Assembly: GCA_041490205.1 (NCBI GenBank) | Contig: JBGPSQ010000042.1 | Coordinates: forward strand, 1 to 17,063 | DNA: 17,063 bases | DNA from: DATDDB01 sp041490205 | GTDB lineage: Bacteria; Pseudomonadota; Gammaproteobacteria; Burkholderiales; Gallionellaceae | Direction of reading: 5' to 3' | Shown: positions 6,044 to 12,684 of the stretch, piece by piece | How positions within the stretch are numbered: position 1 is the first letter of the stretch | Layout of the letters: each line of letters begins with the position of its first letter | Position numbers and translations under genes: made by a program | The notes under the pieces: model-generated | Told to the model about the DNA's origin: nothing | The model's input: only the letters and a program-made list of their open reading frames with translations | Database searches by the model: none

Positions 6044-6856
6044 ATGAGCACTCCATTCGACATCAAGCAATACCAGATCACCGAAGAGCCGTTCTACCAG
6101 CCACACGCCAACGAAGTGGCGCTATACGAAGCGGCCTACGCCGCCCGCCTGCCGGTGATGCTGAAAGGCCCGACCGGATGCGGCAAGTCGCGCTTCGTCG
6201 AGCACATGGCCTGGAAACTGAAGAAACCGCTGATCACCGTCGCCTGCAACGAGGACATGACCGCGTCCGACCTGGTGGGGCGCTACCTGCTTGATGCCAA
6301 CGGCACGCGCTGGCTGGATGGCCCGCTGACACTGGCCGCGCGCCACGGCGCGATCTGCTATCTGGACGAAATCGTCGAAGCGCGCCAGGACACCACCGTG
6401 GTTATCCACCCGCTGACCGACTATCGCCGAACCCTGCCGCTCGACAAAAAAGGCGAGTTGATCCAGGCGCACCCGGATTTTCAGCTGGTGATTTCCTACA
6501 ACCCCGGCTACCAGAGCCTGATGAAGGACTTGAAGCAGTCCACCAAGCAACGCTTCGCCGCTATGGAATTCGATTATGCAGCCGCGGAAGTCGAGGCTGG
6601 CATCGTGGTGAAGGAAACCGGGGTGGATGCGAACACAGCAAGCAGCTTGGTGAAAATCGGCCTGGCCGCGCGCAATCTCAAGGGACACGGTCTGGACGAA
6701 GGCATTTCCACGCGCCTGCTGGTGTATGCGGCCACACTGATCCAGCGCGGCATCGCGCCGCGCGATGCCTGCCGCATGGCGCTGGTGCGCCCGATCACCG
6801 ACGATGCGGACATCCGCGATACGCTGGATCACGCCATCGACGCAGTATTTGCTTGA
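6044..6856 (+). CDS. cbbQ: CbbQ, MoxR-type AAA+ ATPase of the RuBisCO activase
   Basis: CbbQ is the hexameric AAA+ motor that, with CbbO, uses ATP to remodel RuBisCO blocked by sugar phosphates. The 270-residue protein has Walker A GPTGCGKS (42-49), Walker B 'AICYLDEIVEAR' (103-114), a sensor-1 stretch 'FQLVISYNPGYQS' and arginine-bearing 'STKQRF'. The C-terminal lid is 'GISTRLLVYAATLI'. 'LPLDKKGE' lies in the insert typical of MoxR/NorQ/CbbQ proteins. Three in-frame starts exist (6023, 6041, 6044). GAGG at 6032-6036 is best spaced, 6 bases, from 6044, and the resulting MSTPFDIKQY matches relatives. It follows the cbbM terminator, and cbbO starts 22 bases after it. NorQ is the nearest alternative family, but the RuBisCO neighbour decides. 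Confidence 0.95.
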   Translation: MSTPFDIKQYQITEEPFYQPHANEVALYEAAYAARLPVMLKGPTGCGKSRFVEHMAWKLKKPLITVACNEDMTASDLVGRYLLDANGTRWLDGPLTLAARHGAICYLDEIVEARQDTTVVIHPLTDYRRTLPLDKKGELIQAHPDFQLVISYNPGYQSLMKDLKQSTKQRFAAMEFDYAAAEVEAGIVVKETGVDANTASSLVKIGLAARNLKGHGLDEGISTRLLVYAATLIQRGIAPRDACRMALVRPITDDADIRDTLDHAIDAVFA

Positions 6857-6878
6857 AGGCCATCTGTCGCGCACAGCC

Positions 6879-9296
6879 ATGATTGACGTCATCGATTACC
6901 GCCTGCTGCTCGACTGCAAATTCGCGCGCGTGCAAAGCGTATTCGACGACTGCCTGGCCTTTGCGCAACGCAGGATGACGGCGGAAGGCGTGCGGGCCTA
7001 CGTTGAGGGCGCCGGGGCAATCTGCAAGATGGGGCGCGGGGAGGAGCCGGTGCTGATGTACCTGGAAGCCATGCCATACCTGGCGCAGGTCGCGGGCGAG
7101 GACATCATCCCGCGCATCGTGGAATTCACACAAAAGATCGGCAAGACGCCGAATGCCAAGGCGATCGCCCCCTTTCTGCAAAGCCTGGGCGCGGCGGCGC
7201 GCGCGCTGGAAAGCTGCGAACTGGTGGAGGAGTATCTTGGGTTGGTGTGGGATACGCTCACGCGCACCACGCCCAAGGTACACGGCATAGACTCGATGTA
7301 TGCCAGCGAATGTCTGTCGGAATTCCTGCACAGCGTGCCCCGCGTGCTGGCCCAGCTTTCGCTGGCGGGCATGCGGAACTGGGCGGATTACGGCATCAAG
7401 GCCTATCCCAACGATCCCGACCGGCAGCGCGACTACTTCCTGCTGCAATCTGCGGACAGCCGCGCCGTGCTGCAAAGGGAGCGGCATGGCACGCTGTTCA
7501 CCGATCAGGAGCGCAAACTGGATTTGTACTTGCGCGGCCTGTGGGAAGGGGAGATGGCGCTGGTGCCGTACTCGCTGGCTTACGACGAACTGCGCAAGCC
7601 AATGCCCTATCTGGACGGCAACGGGATACACCTGCCGGACGTATACGACAACTTTACATCCCCTCTCCCGCTTGCGGGAGAGGGGCAGGGGGAGAGGGTT
7701 CTCGCAAACCCTCTCTCCAACTCTGATAAAACTACTAGCCATTCGACTTGGCTGCCAACAAACGGCAGCCAAGTCGCTGGTTATCTCCCGCTGGGCGGCG
7801 GGAGAGAGGGCAGACGTCTCCCTCCGGGAGTAACAATATCTGGATTGAACCGCTACCGCGCGTTGCTTGCGCACATCATGGCGCACCGGCGCTGGACTTT
7901 GCCGTTGATGGCGGACAATTTCAGCCCCTTTCAGCGCATCGCCATCGAGGTGTTCGAGGACTCGCGCGTGGAATGGCTGGCGATGCAGGAGTTTCCCGGT
8001 TTGCGCCACATCTTGCAGGCATTGCACCCGGCGCCAATGGAAGGTGCCTGCCCGGAAGGCTGGTCTTCCATTCGGCACCGGCTGTTCATGCTGTCGCGCG
8101 CCCTGCTCGATCCTGCCCATGGCTACACCAGTTCGGCCATACTGAAATATGCAGCGCGTTTCCACGAGCTCATGCAGGCTGGCGGGACGCGCACCCAGGA
8201 CATGGTGGACCTGGGCGTGGGTTACATCAGCGAGACCCGCACGGCGAACGATCTGGCGGCCAATATTTTTTTCGACGACACCGAGGTCACCTATCGCGAC
8301 GATAACCGGCTGATGTGGCGCTTTTTCGAGGATGGCGACGAAGAGGTTTATGATAGCCGTCCGCAGCAGAAACAGGCCGCCGAAGAAAAGGACGATGCAT
8401 CCCTGCCGCCGCGCCTTTATCCCGAATGGGACTACAGTGCCCAGGTATACCGGCCGGACTGGGTGAGCGTCTATGAACATTTGCACCCCAAGGGCGATGC
8501 GGCGGTCATCGAAAAGCTGCTCGCCAAGCACAGTGCACTGGCCAAGCGCCTGAAAAAAATAATCGACATGCTCAAGCCGCAGCAAAAGGTGCGCGTGCGC
8601 TACCAGGAAGAAGGCTCGGAACTCGATCTCGATGTCGCACTGCGCTCGCTGATCGATTTCAAAAGCGGCGCGCAGCCTGATCAGCGCATCAACATGAGCC
8701 ACAAGCATGATGGCCGCAGCGTGGCGGTGTCCTTGCTGGTGGACCTTTCTGCTTCCCTCAATGACGTCCCGGAAGGCTGCACGCAAAGCAAACTGGAGCT
8801 GTCGCAGGAGGCCGTCTCGCTGCTGGGCTGGGCGGTGGAGCAGATGAACGATGCGTTCGCCATCGGCGGTTTCCATTCCGACACGCGCCACGAGGTGCGC
8901 TTCCTGCATTTCAAGGGTTACAAGGAGCGCTGGGGGCATGACGTAATGGCGCGGTTGGCGGCGATGGAGGCGGACTATTCCACGCGCATGGGGGCGGCCA
9001 TGCGCCATGCCGGGGATTACCTGTCGCACCAGCAAGCGGACAAGCGCCTGCTGCTGGTGCTGACCGACGGAGAACCTGCGGACATAGACGTGGCCGATAA
9101 TCGGCTGCTGATCGAAGATGCTCGCATGGCAGTGCGCGAACTGGGGCAGAAAGGGGTATATAGCTACTGCATAAACCTGGACCCCAAGGCGGATGAATAC
9201 GTGGCGGACATATTTGGCAACCATTACACGGTGATAGACAACATCGCGCGATTGCCGGAGCGCCTTCCTCAATTATTCATGGCCCTGACCAGGTAA
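6879..9296 (+). CDS. cbbO: CbbO, VWA-domain RuBisCO activase adaptor, with a repeat-derived insert
   Basis: CbbO is the adaptor that binds RuBisCO through a C-terminal von Willebrand A domain and couples it to the CbbQ ring. The ORF gives 805 residues from the ATG at 6879 (MIDVIDYRLLLDC); earlier in-frame codons overlap cbbQ in another frame. The N-terminal helical part contains 'LSLAGMRNWADYGIKAYPND'. The middle contains 'LNRYRALLAHIMAHRRWTLP' and 'NFSPFQRIAIEVFEDSRVEW'. The VWA domain has the MIDAS motif DLSAS (622-626), a 'STRMGAAMRHAG' threonine region and LTDGEP (728-733). Residues about 259-322 ('SPLPLAGEGQGERVLANPL' onwards) are low-complexity and are encoded by palindromic repeat DNA. 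Removing them would join 'GIHLPDVYDNF' directly to 'LNRYRALLAHI', as I expect for the family. Both MIDAS motifs are intact, so function may survive if the insert is a surface loop. Confidence 0.93.
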   Translation: MIDVIDYRLLLDCKFARVQSVFDDCLAFAQRRMTAEGVRAYVEGAGAICKMGRGEEPVLMYLEAMPYLAQVAGEDIIPRIVEFTQKIGKTPNAKAIAPFLQSLGAAARALESCELVEEYLGLVWDTLTRTTPKVHGIDSMYASECLSEFLHSVPRVLAQLSLAGMRNWADYGIKAYPNDPDRQRDYFLLQSADSRAVLQRERHGTLFTDQERKLDLYLRGLWEGEMALVPYSLAYDELRKPMPYLDGNGIHLPDVYDNFTSPLPLAGEGQGERVLANPLSNSDKTTSHSTWLPTNGSQVAGYLPLGGGREGRRLPPGVTISGLNRYRALLAHIMAHRRWTLPLMADNFSPFQRIAIEVFEDSRVEWLAMQEFPGLRHILQALHPAPMEGACPEGWSSIRHRLFMLSRALLDPAHGYTSSAILKYAARFHELMQAGGTRTQDMVDLGVGYISETRTANDLAANIFFDDTEVTYRDDNRLMWRFFEDGDEEVYDSRPQQKQAAEEKDDASLPPRLYPEWDYSAQVYRPDWVSVYEHLHPKGDAAVIEKLLAKHSALAKRLKKIIDMLKPQQKVRVRYQEEGSELDLDVALRSLIDFKSGAQPDQRINMSHKHDGRSVAVSLLVDLSASLNDVPEGCTQSKLELSQEAVSLLGWAVEQMNDAFAIGGFHSDTRHEVRFLHFKGYKERWGHDVMARLAAMEADYSTRMGAAMRHAGDYLSHQQADKRLLLVLTDGEPADIDVADNRLLIEDARMAVRELGQKGVYSYCINLDPKADEYVADIFGNHYTVIDNIARLPERLPQLFMALTR
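7660..7830. repeat. palindromic repeat element inserted in cbbO
   Basis: A dense series of hairpins inside the cbbO coding region. CCCCTCTCCCG (7660-7670) pairs with CGGGAGAGGGG (7675-7685). GGAGAGGGTT (7691-7700) pairs nearly fully with the AACCCTCTCTCC stretch at 7707-7718. CGACTTGGCTGCC (7744-7756) pairs perfectly with GGCAGCCAAGTCG (7764-7776). TCTCCCGC (7784-7791) pairs with GCGGGAGA (7798-7805). CTCCC (7818-7822) pairs with GGGAG (7826-7830). The outer CCCTCTCCCGC (7661) and GCGGGAGAGAGGG (ending 7810) form near-terminal inverted repeats of a 150-base unit. CTCTCCC/GGGAGAG palindromes of this kind are dispersed repeats in many proteobacterial genomes. No target-site duplication is evident. 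Confidence 0.75.
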
Positions 9297-9312
9297 TGGG
9301 GCCAGGTAATGG
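9289..9312 (+). repeat. 11-bp tandem repeat spanning the cbbO stop
   Basis: CCAGGTAATGG occurs at 9289-9299 and again at 9302-9312, a 13-bp period. The first copy contains the cbbO TAA. It looks like a recent slip duplication at the gene end and has no evident function. Confidence 0.6.
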
Positions 9313-9386
9313 AGCCGGGAGCCGAAAACGGGTAAAATCTACTGTTTGCAAAATTTTATTTTGAATTAATCATTGGAGAGAGAAGC

Positions 9387-10388
9387 ATGAGCAAGAGTCT
9401 GGTCCAGTTCATCATTGAAGAACAACGCGCTATCCCCGGCGCTTCCGGCGATTTCACCGGGCTGATAAACGACATCGTGTCTGCCTGCAAGCAGATCGCG
9501 CATGACGTGAACAAGGGCGCGCTGATCGGCGTCCTGGGCAGCGCAGGCAGCGAAAACGTGCAAGGCGAGACGCAAAAGAAGCTGGACGTGATCACCAACG
9601 AAGTGTTCATCAAGGCCAACGAGTGGGGCGGACATCTGGCCGCCATGGCATCGGAAGAGATGGACGACATCTACCCGATTCCGGCACAGTACCCCAAGGG
9701 CAAGTACCTGATCACGTTTGACCCGCTGGATGGCTCTTCCAATATTGACGTGAACATCTCCGTCGGTACCATTTTTTCCATCCTGCGCTGCCCGGAAGGC
9801 GTGACCAACCCGACAGCTGCCGACTTCATGCAGCCCGGCACCAAGCAAATCTGCGCTGGCTATGCGCTGTACGGCCCGAACACCATGATCGTGATCACTA
9901 CCGGCCACGGCGTAAACGGTTTCACCTTGGATCGCGATGTGGGCGACTTCTTCCTGACCCATCCGAACATGACCATCCCCGCCGATACGGCCGAGTTCGC
10001 CATCAACATGTCCAACCAGCGCTTCTGGGAAAAGCCCGTGCAGCGCTATGTAGAGGAATGCGTGAAGGGCAAGGACGGCGGGCGTGAAAAGAACTTCAAC
10101 ATGCGCTGGGTCGCCTCCATGGTGGCCGAAGTGCACCGCATTTTGACCCGCGGCGGCATCTTCATGTACCCGTTCGACACCAAGGATCCGACCAAGCCGG
10201 GTAAGCTGCGCTTGATGTATGAAGCCAACCCGATGTCGTTCATCGTCGAGCAGGCAGGCGGCGCAAGTTCTACCGGACGCGAGCGCATCATGGAATTGAA
10301 GCCTACCGGACTGCACCAGCGCGTGCCGGTGATCCTCGGTTCGAAGAACGAAGTCGAGCGCGTGGTGGGTTATCACAAGGGAGCGTAA
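9387..10388 (+). CDS. fbp: fructose-1,6-bisphosphatase class I
   Basis: FBPase removes the 1-phosphate from fructose 1,6-bisphosphate, serving the regenerative phase of the Calvin cycle and gluconeogenesis. The 333-residue length is normal for class I. Metal-binding motifs are present: E90-E91 in 'MASEEMDDIYP', and 'FDPLDGSSNIDVNISVGT' with D112, D115 and G116. The C-terminal substrate site reads 'GKLRLMYEANPMSFIVEQAGG'. GGAGAG lies 7 bases before the ATG. It follows cbbO by 90 bases of AT-rich DNA with TTGCAA and TAAAAT stretches but no clearly spaced promoter. purE starts 4 bases after its stop. Its position after cbbQO suggests a cbb-type FBPase role, although it may be the only fbp in the genome. 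Confidence 0.96.
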   Translation: MSKSLVQFIIEEQRAIPGASGDFTGLINDIVSACKQIAHDVNKGALIGVLGSAGSENVQGETQKKLDVITNEVFIKANEWGGHLAAMASEEMDDIYPIPAQYPKGKYLITFDPLDGSSNIDVNISVGTIFSILRCPEGVTNPTAADFMQPGTKQICAGYALYGPNTMIVITTGHGVNGFTLDRDVGDFFLTHPNMTIPADTAEFAINMSNQRFWEKPVQRYVEECVKGKDGGREKNFNMRWVASMVAEVHRILTRGGIFMYPFDTKDPTKPGKLRLMYEANPMSFIVEQAGGASSTGRERIMELKPTGLHQRVPVILGSKNEVERVVGYHKGA

Positions 10389-10392
10389 CTTT

Positions 10393-10887
10393 ATGAGCAA
10401 GCCGCTTGTTTCCATCGTAATGGGTAGTGCGAATGACTGGGAAATCATGCAGCAGGCCGCGCAGCAGTTGAAGGATTTCGGCGTGGCGTTTGACGCGCGC
10501 GTCATTTCCGCGCACCGCTCGCCCGATCTGCTGTTCGACTACATCAAGGAAATGAGCGCACAAGGCGTGCAGTGTTTCATCGCGGGCGCGGGGGGTGCTG
10601 CGCACCTGGCCGGCGTGATCGCCGGCAAAACTACGCTGCCGGTGCTGGGCGTGCCCATTCCCTCGAAGTACCTCAAGGGCATGGACTCGCTGCTTTCCAT
10701 CGTGCAAATGCCCAAGGGCATTCCGGTGGCGACTTTCGCCATCGGCGAAGCGGGCGCAGCCAATGCCGGGCTGTTTGCCGTGTCCATGCTGGCATTGAAC
10801 GATGGGACGCTGGCGCAACAACTCGCCGACTACCGCAAGAAGCAGGCGGATCAAATCGCCGCAACCACTCTGCCGTCACTGGGCTGA
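10393..10887 (+). CDS. purE: N5-carboxyaminoimidazole ribonucleotide mutase (class I PurE)
   Basis: PurE converts N5-CAIR to CAIR in purine synthesis. The 164-residue protein has the flavodoxin-like fold motifs: 'VMGSANDWEIMQ' (9-20), catalytic 'ISAHRSP' (38-44) and 'GAGGAAHLAGVIAG' (65-78), then 'LPVLGVPI'. Length and the SAHRSP motif point to the bacterial class I enzyme, which normally works with PurK. No purK follows it here; purC does, after 16 bases. The start lies 4 bases after the fbp stop, and its ribosome binding site (AAGGGAG) is inside the fbp end, so translation is probably coupled. This puts a purine enzyme in a Calvin-cycle transcript. Confidence 0.95.
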   Translation: MSKPLVSIVMGSANDWEIMQQAAQQLKDFGVAFDARVISAHRSPDLLFDYIKEMSAQGVQCFIAGAGGAAHLAGVIAGKTTLPVLGVPIPSKYLKGMDSLLSIVQMPKGIPVATFAIGEAGAANAGLFAVSMLALNDGTLAQQLADYRKKQADQIAATTLPSLG

Positions 10888-10903
10888 TTTATCTGAGACT
10901 GTT

Positions 10904-11788
10904 ATGTCCGCATTGCACGAATCCAACCTGACCAGCCTGAAGTTCCTGCACCGTGGCAAGGTGCGCGACATCTATGAAGTGGATGACCAGCATCTGCTGA
11001 TCGTGCAAACCGATCGCTTGTCCGCCTTCGACGTGATCTTGCCGTCGCCGGTGCCGGGCAAGGGAGAGGTACTCACGTCCCTTTCCAACTTCTGGTTTGC
11101 AAAACTGGGGCGCGTCATTCCCAACCACCTCTCCGGCATTGCGCCGGAAGAAGTGGTAAAGACCGAAGCGGATCGCGCTCAGGTAAAGGGGCGTGCATTT
11201 GTGGTAAAGCGCCTGAAGCCATTGCCCATCGAGGCCATCGTGCGCGGTTACCTGGCCGGTTCCGGCTGGAAAGACTACAAGAAGACCGGCGCGGTATGCG
11301 GCATCGCGTTGCCAGCGGGCATGCAGGAAGCGCAAAAGCTGCCGCAACCGCTGTTCACCCCCTCCACCAAGGCCGCGGTGGGTGAACACGACGAGAACAT
11401 CCCCTTCGATGAAGCGAAGAAATTGCTGGGTGATGCGCGGGCCGAGGAAGTAAAGAACGCCACCCTGGCGCTTTACACCGAGGCCGCCGATTACGCCGCG
11501 ACCAGGGGGATCATCATCGCCGACACCAAATTCGAATTCGGCGTGGATGACGCGGGCAAGCTGTATCTGATAGACGAAGCGCTCACGCCGGATTCCTCGC
11601 GCTTCTGGCCTGCCGACCAATACAAGGTCGGCAGCAACCCGCCCAGCTACGACAAGCAATTCGTACGCGACTGGCTGGAAGCATCCGGCTGGAACAAGAA
11701 GCCGCCCGCGCCCCAAGTGCCCGCCGACGTTCTGCAAAAAACCTCCGACAAATACCGCGAAGCCTTGCGACGGTTGACAGGCGCATGA
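10904..11788 (+). CDS. purC: phosphoribosylaminoimidazole-succinocarboxamide synthase
   Basis: PurC (SAICAR synthetase) joins CAIR and aspartate using ATP, the step after PurE. The 294-residue protein carries 'HRGKVRDIYEV' (16-26) and 'TDRLSAFDVILP', then 'EAIVRGYLAGSGWKDY', 'LFTPSTKAAVGEHDENI', 'IIIADTKFEFG' and 'LIDEALTPDSSRFWP'. This is the longer PurC form of about 290-300 residues found in many betaproteobacteria. The ATG at 10904 is the family start; the open frame upstream overlaps purE. Its stop TGA shares bases with the ATG of the carbonic anhydrase gene (ATGA), a strong sign of coupled translation. The Shine-Dalgarno sequence is weak (TGAGACTGTT), perhaps because ribosomes arrive from purE. 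Confidence 0.96.
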   Translation: MSALHESNLTSLKFLHRGKVRDIYEVDDQHLLIVQTDRLSAFDVILPSPVPGKGEVLTSLSNFWFAKLGRVIPNHLSGIAPEEVVKTEADRAQVKGRAFVVKRLKPLPIEAIVRGYLAGSGWKDYKKTGAVCGIALPAGMQEAQKLPQPLFTPSTKAAVGEHDENIPFDEAKKLLGDARAEEVKNATLALYTEAADYAATRGIIIADTKFEFGVDDAGKLYLIDEALTPDSSRFWPADQYKVGSNPPSYDKQFVRDWLEASGWNKKPPAPQVPADVLQKTSDKYREALRRLTGA

Positions 11789-12417
11789 GCTCGCCAGACC
11801 GGCTGATCGAAGGATTTCGCCGTTTCCGGGAGCAGCATTTCACCGAGAACGATGCGCTCTACCGGCAACTGGTGACAGAAGGGCAGGCTCCCAAGATAAT
11901 GGTGGTCGCCTGTTGCGATGCGCGCGTGGACCCGGCCATCGTGCTGGATTGCGCACCAGGAGACCTGTTCGTGATCCGCAACGTCGCCAACCTGGTGCCG
12001 CCTGCGGAAAGCCGCAACAGCGGACGCCATGGCACCAGCGCGGCGCTGGAATTCGGCGTGCGCATCCTGGGCGTCGAACATATCATCGTGCTGGGGCATG
12101 CGCACTGCGGTGGCATCCGCTCCCTCTTCGGCAAAAACCGAGGAGAAACGGATTCTTACATCAACAGCTGGATGCGGATGGCGGAGGAGGTGCATGCCGA
12201 AGTGCTGCACGACATTCCAGCAGCCTCTTCGCAGCAGCAAATGATGGTCTGTGAACAACGAGCGATCCTCGTGTCCCTGAACAACCTGATGACCTTCCCC
12301 TGGGTGCGCGAACGTGTAGAGAGCGGTGCACTCGCCCTGCATGGCTGGTATTTCGATATCGAACACGGCCAGATGATGAAATACAACCAGGCCAACGGCG
12401 AATTCGAGGCGCTATAG
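11785..12417 (+). CDS. beta-class carbonic anhydrase
   Basis: Interconverts CO2 and bicarbonate in the cytoplasm. The 210-residue protein has the beta-class zinc site: C43 and D45-x-R47 in 'VVACCDARVDPA', and H105 and C108 in 'VLGHAHCGGI', together with 'FVIRNVANLVPP' and 'HGTSAALEFGV'. The C-terminal 'LHGWYFDIEHGQMMKYN' is typical. The zinc motif reads CCDAR rather than the commoner CSDSR, with ligand and Asp-Arg dyad kept. The ATG overlaps the purC stop. It ends the fbp-purE-purC run, so it can supply bicarbonate or CO2 both for RuBisCO and for the carboxylation step of purine synthesis. No signal peptide or carboxysome-targeting extension is seen. Confidence 0.93.
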   Translation: MSSPDRLIEGFRRFREQHFTENDALYRQLVTEGQAPKIMVVACCDARVDPAIVLDCAPGDLFVIRNVANLVPPAESRNSGRHGTSAALEFGVRILGVEHIIVLGHAHCGGIRSLFGKNRGETDSYINSWMRMAEEVHAEVLHDIPAASSQQQMMVCEQRAILVSLNNLMTFPWVRERVESGALALHGWYFDIEHGQMMKYNQANGEFEAL

Positions 12418-12684
12418 GGTTGGTTGCCCTATAAGCTGCAACCATTGCTCTTATCAGGCCCGGTCGTTTTAACGGGCGTCAGGAAATTCCATCTTTTTCA
12501 CGCATCTGCGGTTGCCTGCAGCCGATCAAGCTTTCATCAATGGCTGATCTGCGATCTTCCAGGTAAGGGTATTCAACCGATCCTTATACAAAAACAGAAT
12601 TAGTTATCAATAAATTCTTGGTTCTGTAATTTGCGGCGTTTTTTTATAGTGCGCTTCGTAGAAACATTTTATACGGAGAACACC
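12418..12684. other. intergenic region, carbonic anhydrase to sbp
   Basis: A 267-base gap without a credible gene. TATAGGG (12413-12419) and CCCTATA (12427-12433) form a hairpin over the carbonic anhydrase stop, and GCCCG (12458-12462) with CGGGC (12473-12477) forms another; neither has a proper T tract. The right third is AT-rich and probably holds the sbp promoter. ACAGAA (12594-12599) and TTCTGT (12622-12627) form an inverted repeat there that could be a regulator site. Confidence 0.5.
12622..12650 (+). promoter_or_regulatory. candidate promoter of sbp
   Basis: TATAGT (12645-12650) matches five of six -10 positions and lies 17 bases after TTCTGT (12622-12627), a weak -35 that is also the right arm of an inverted repeat (left arm ACAGAA at 12594). 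A weak -35 beneath a palindrome fits activator control; CysB would be the expected regulator for sulfate uptake, but the site is not recognisable as such. Confidence 0.35.

Noticed and set aside
7660..7830. CRISPR array or integron-type attC site in the palindromic block
   Set aside because: The repeats are inverted rather than direct with regular spacers, there is no cas or integrase gene, and no attC core sites (RYYYAAC/GTTRRRY) frame it.
7247..8305. Alternative plus-strand frames across the cbbO insert, which might suggest cbbO is split by a frameshift
   Set aside because: The CbbO frame is continuous from 6879 to 9296, with family motifs on both sides of the insert in the same frame.
6795..9272. 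An 825-codon open frame antisense to cbbO
   Set aside because: A codon-bias shadow of a GC-rich gene: low-complexity His/Arg/Gln-rich product and no start signals. It is open through the repeat insert only because the insert is palindromic.
12413..12433. TATAGGG/CCCTATA hairpin as the carbonic anhydrase terminator
   Set aside because: Only 7 bp, AT-rich, overlapping the stop codon and without a T tract, so not a convincing intrinsic terminator.
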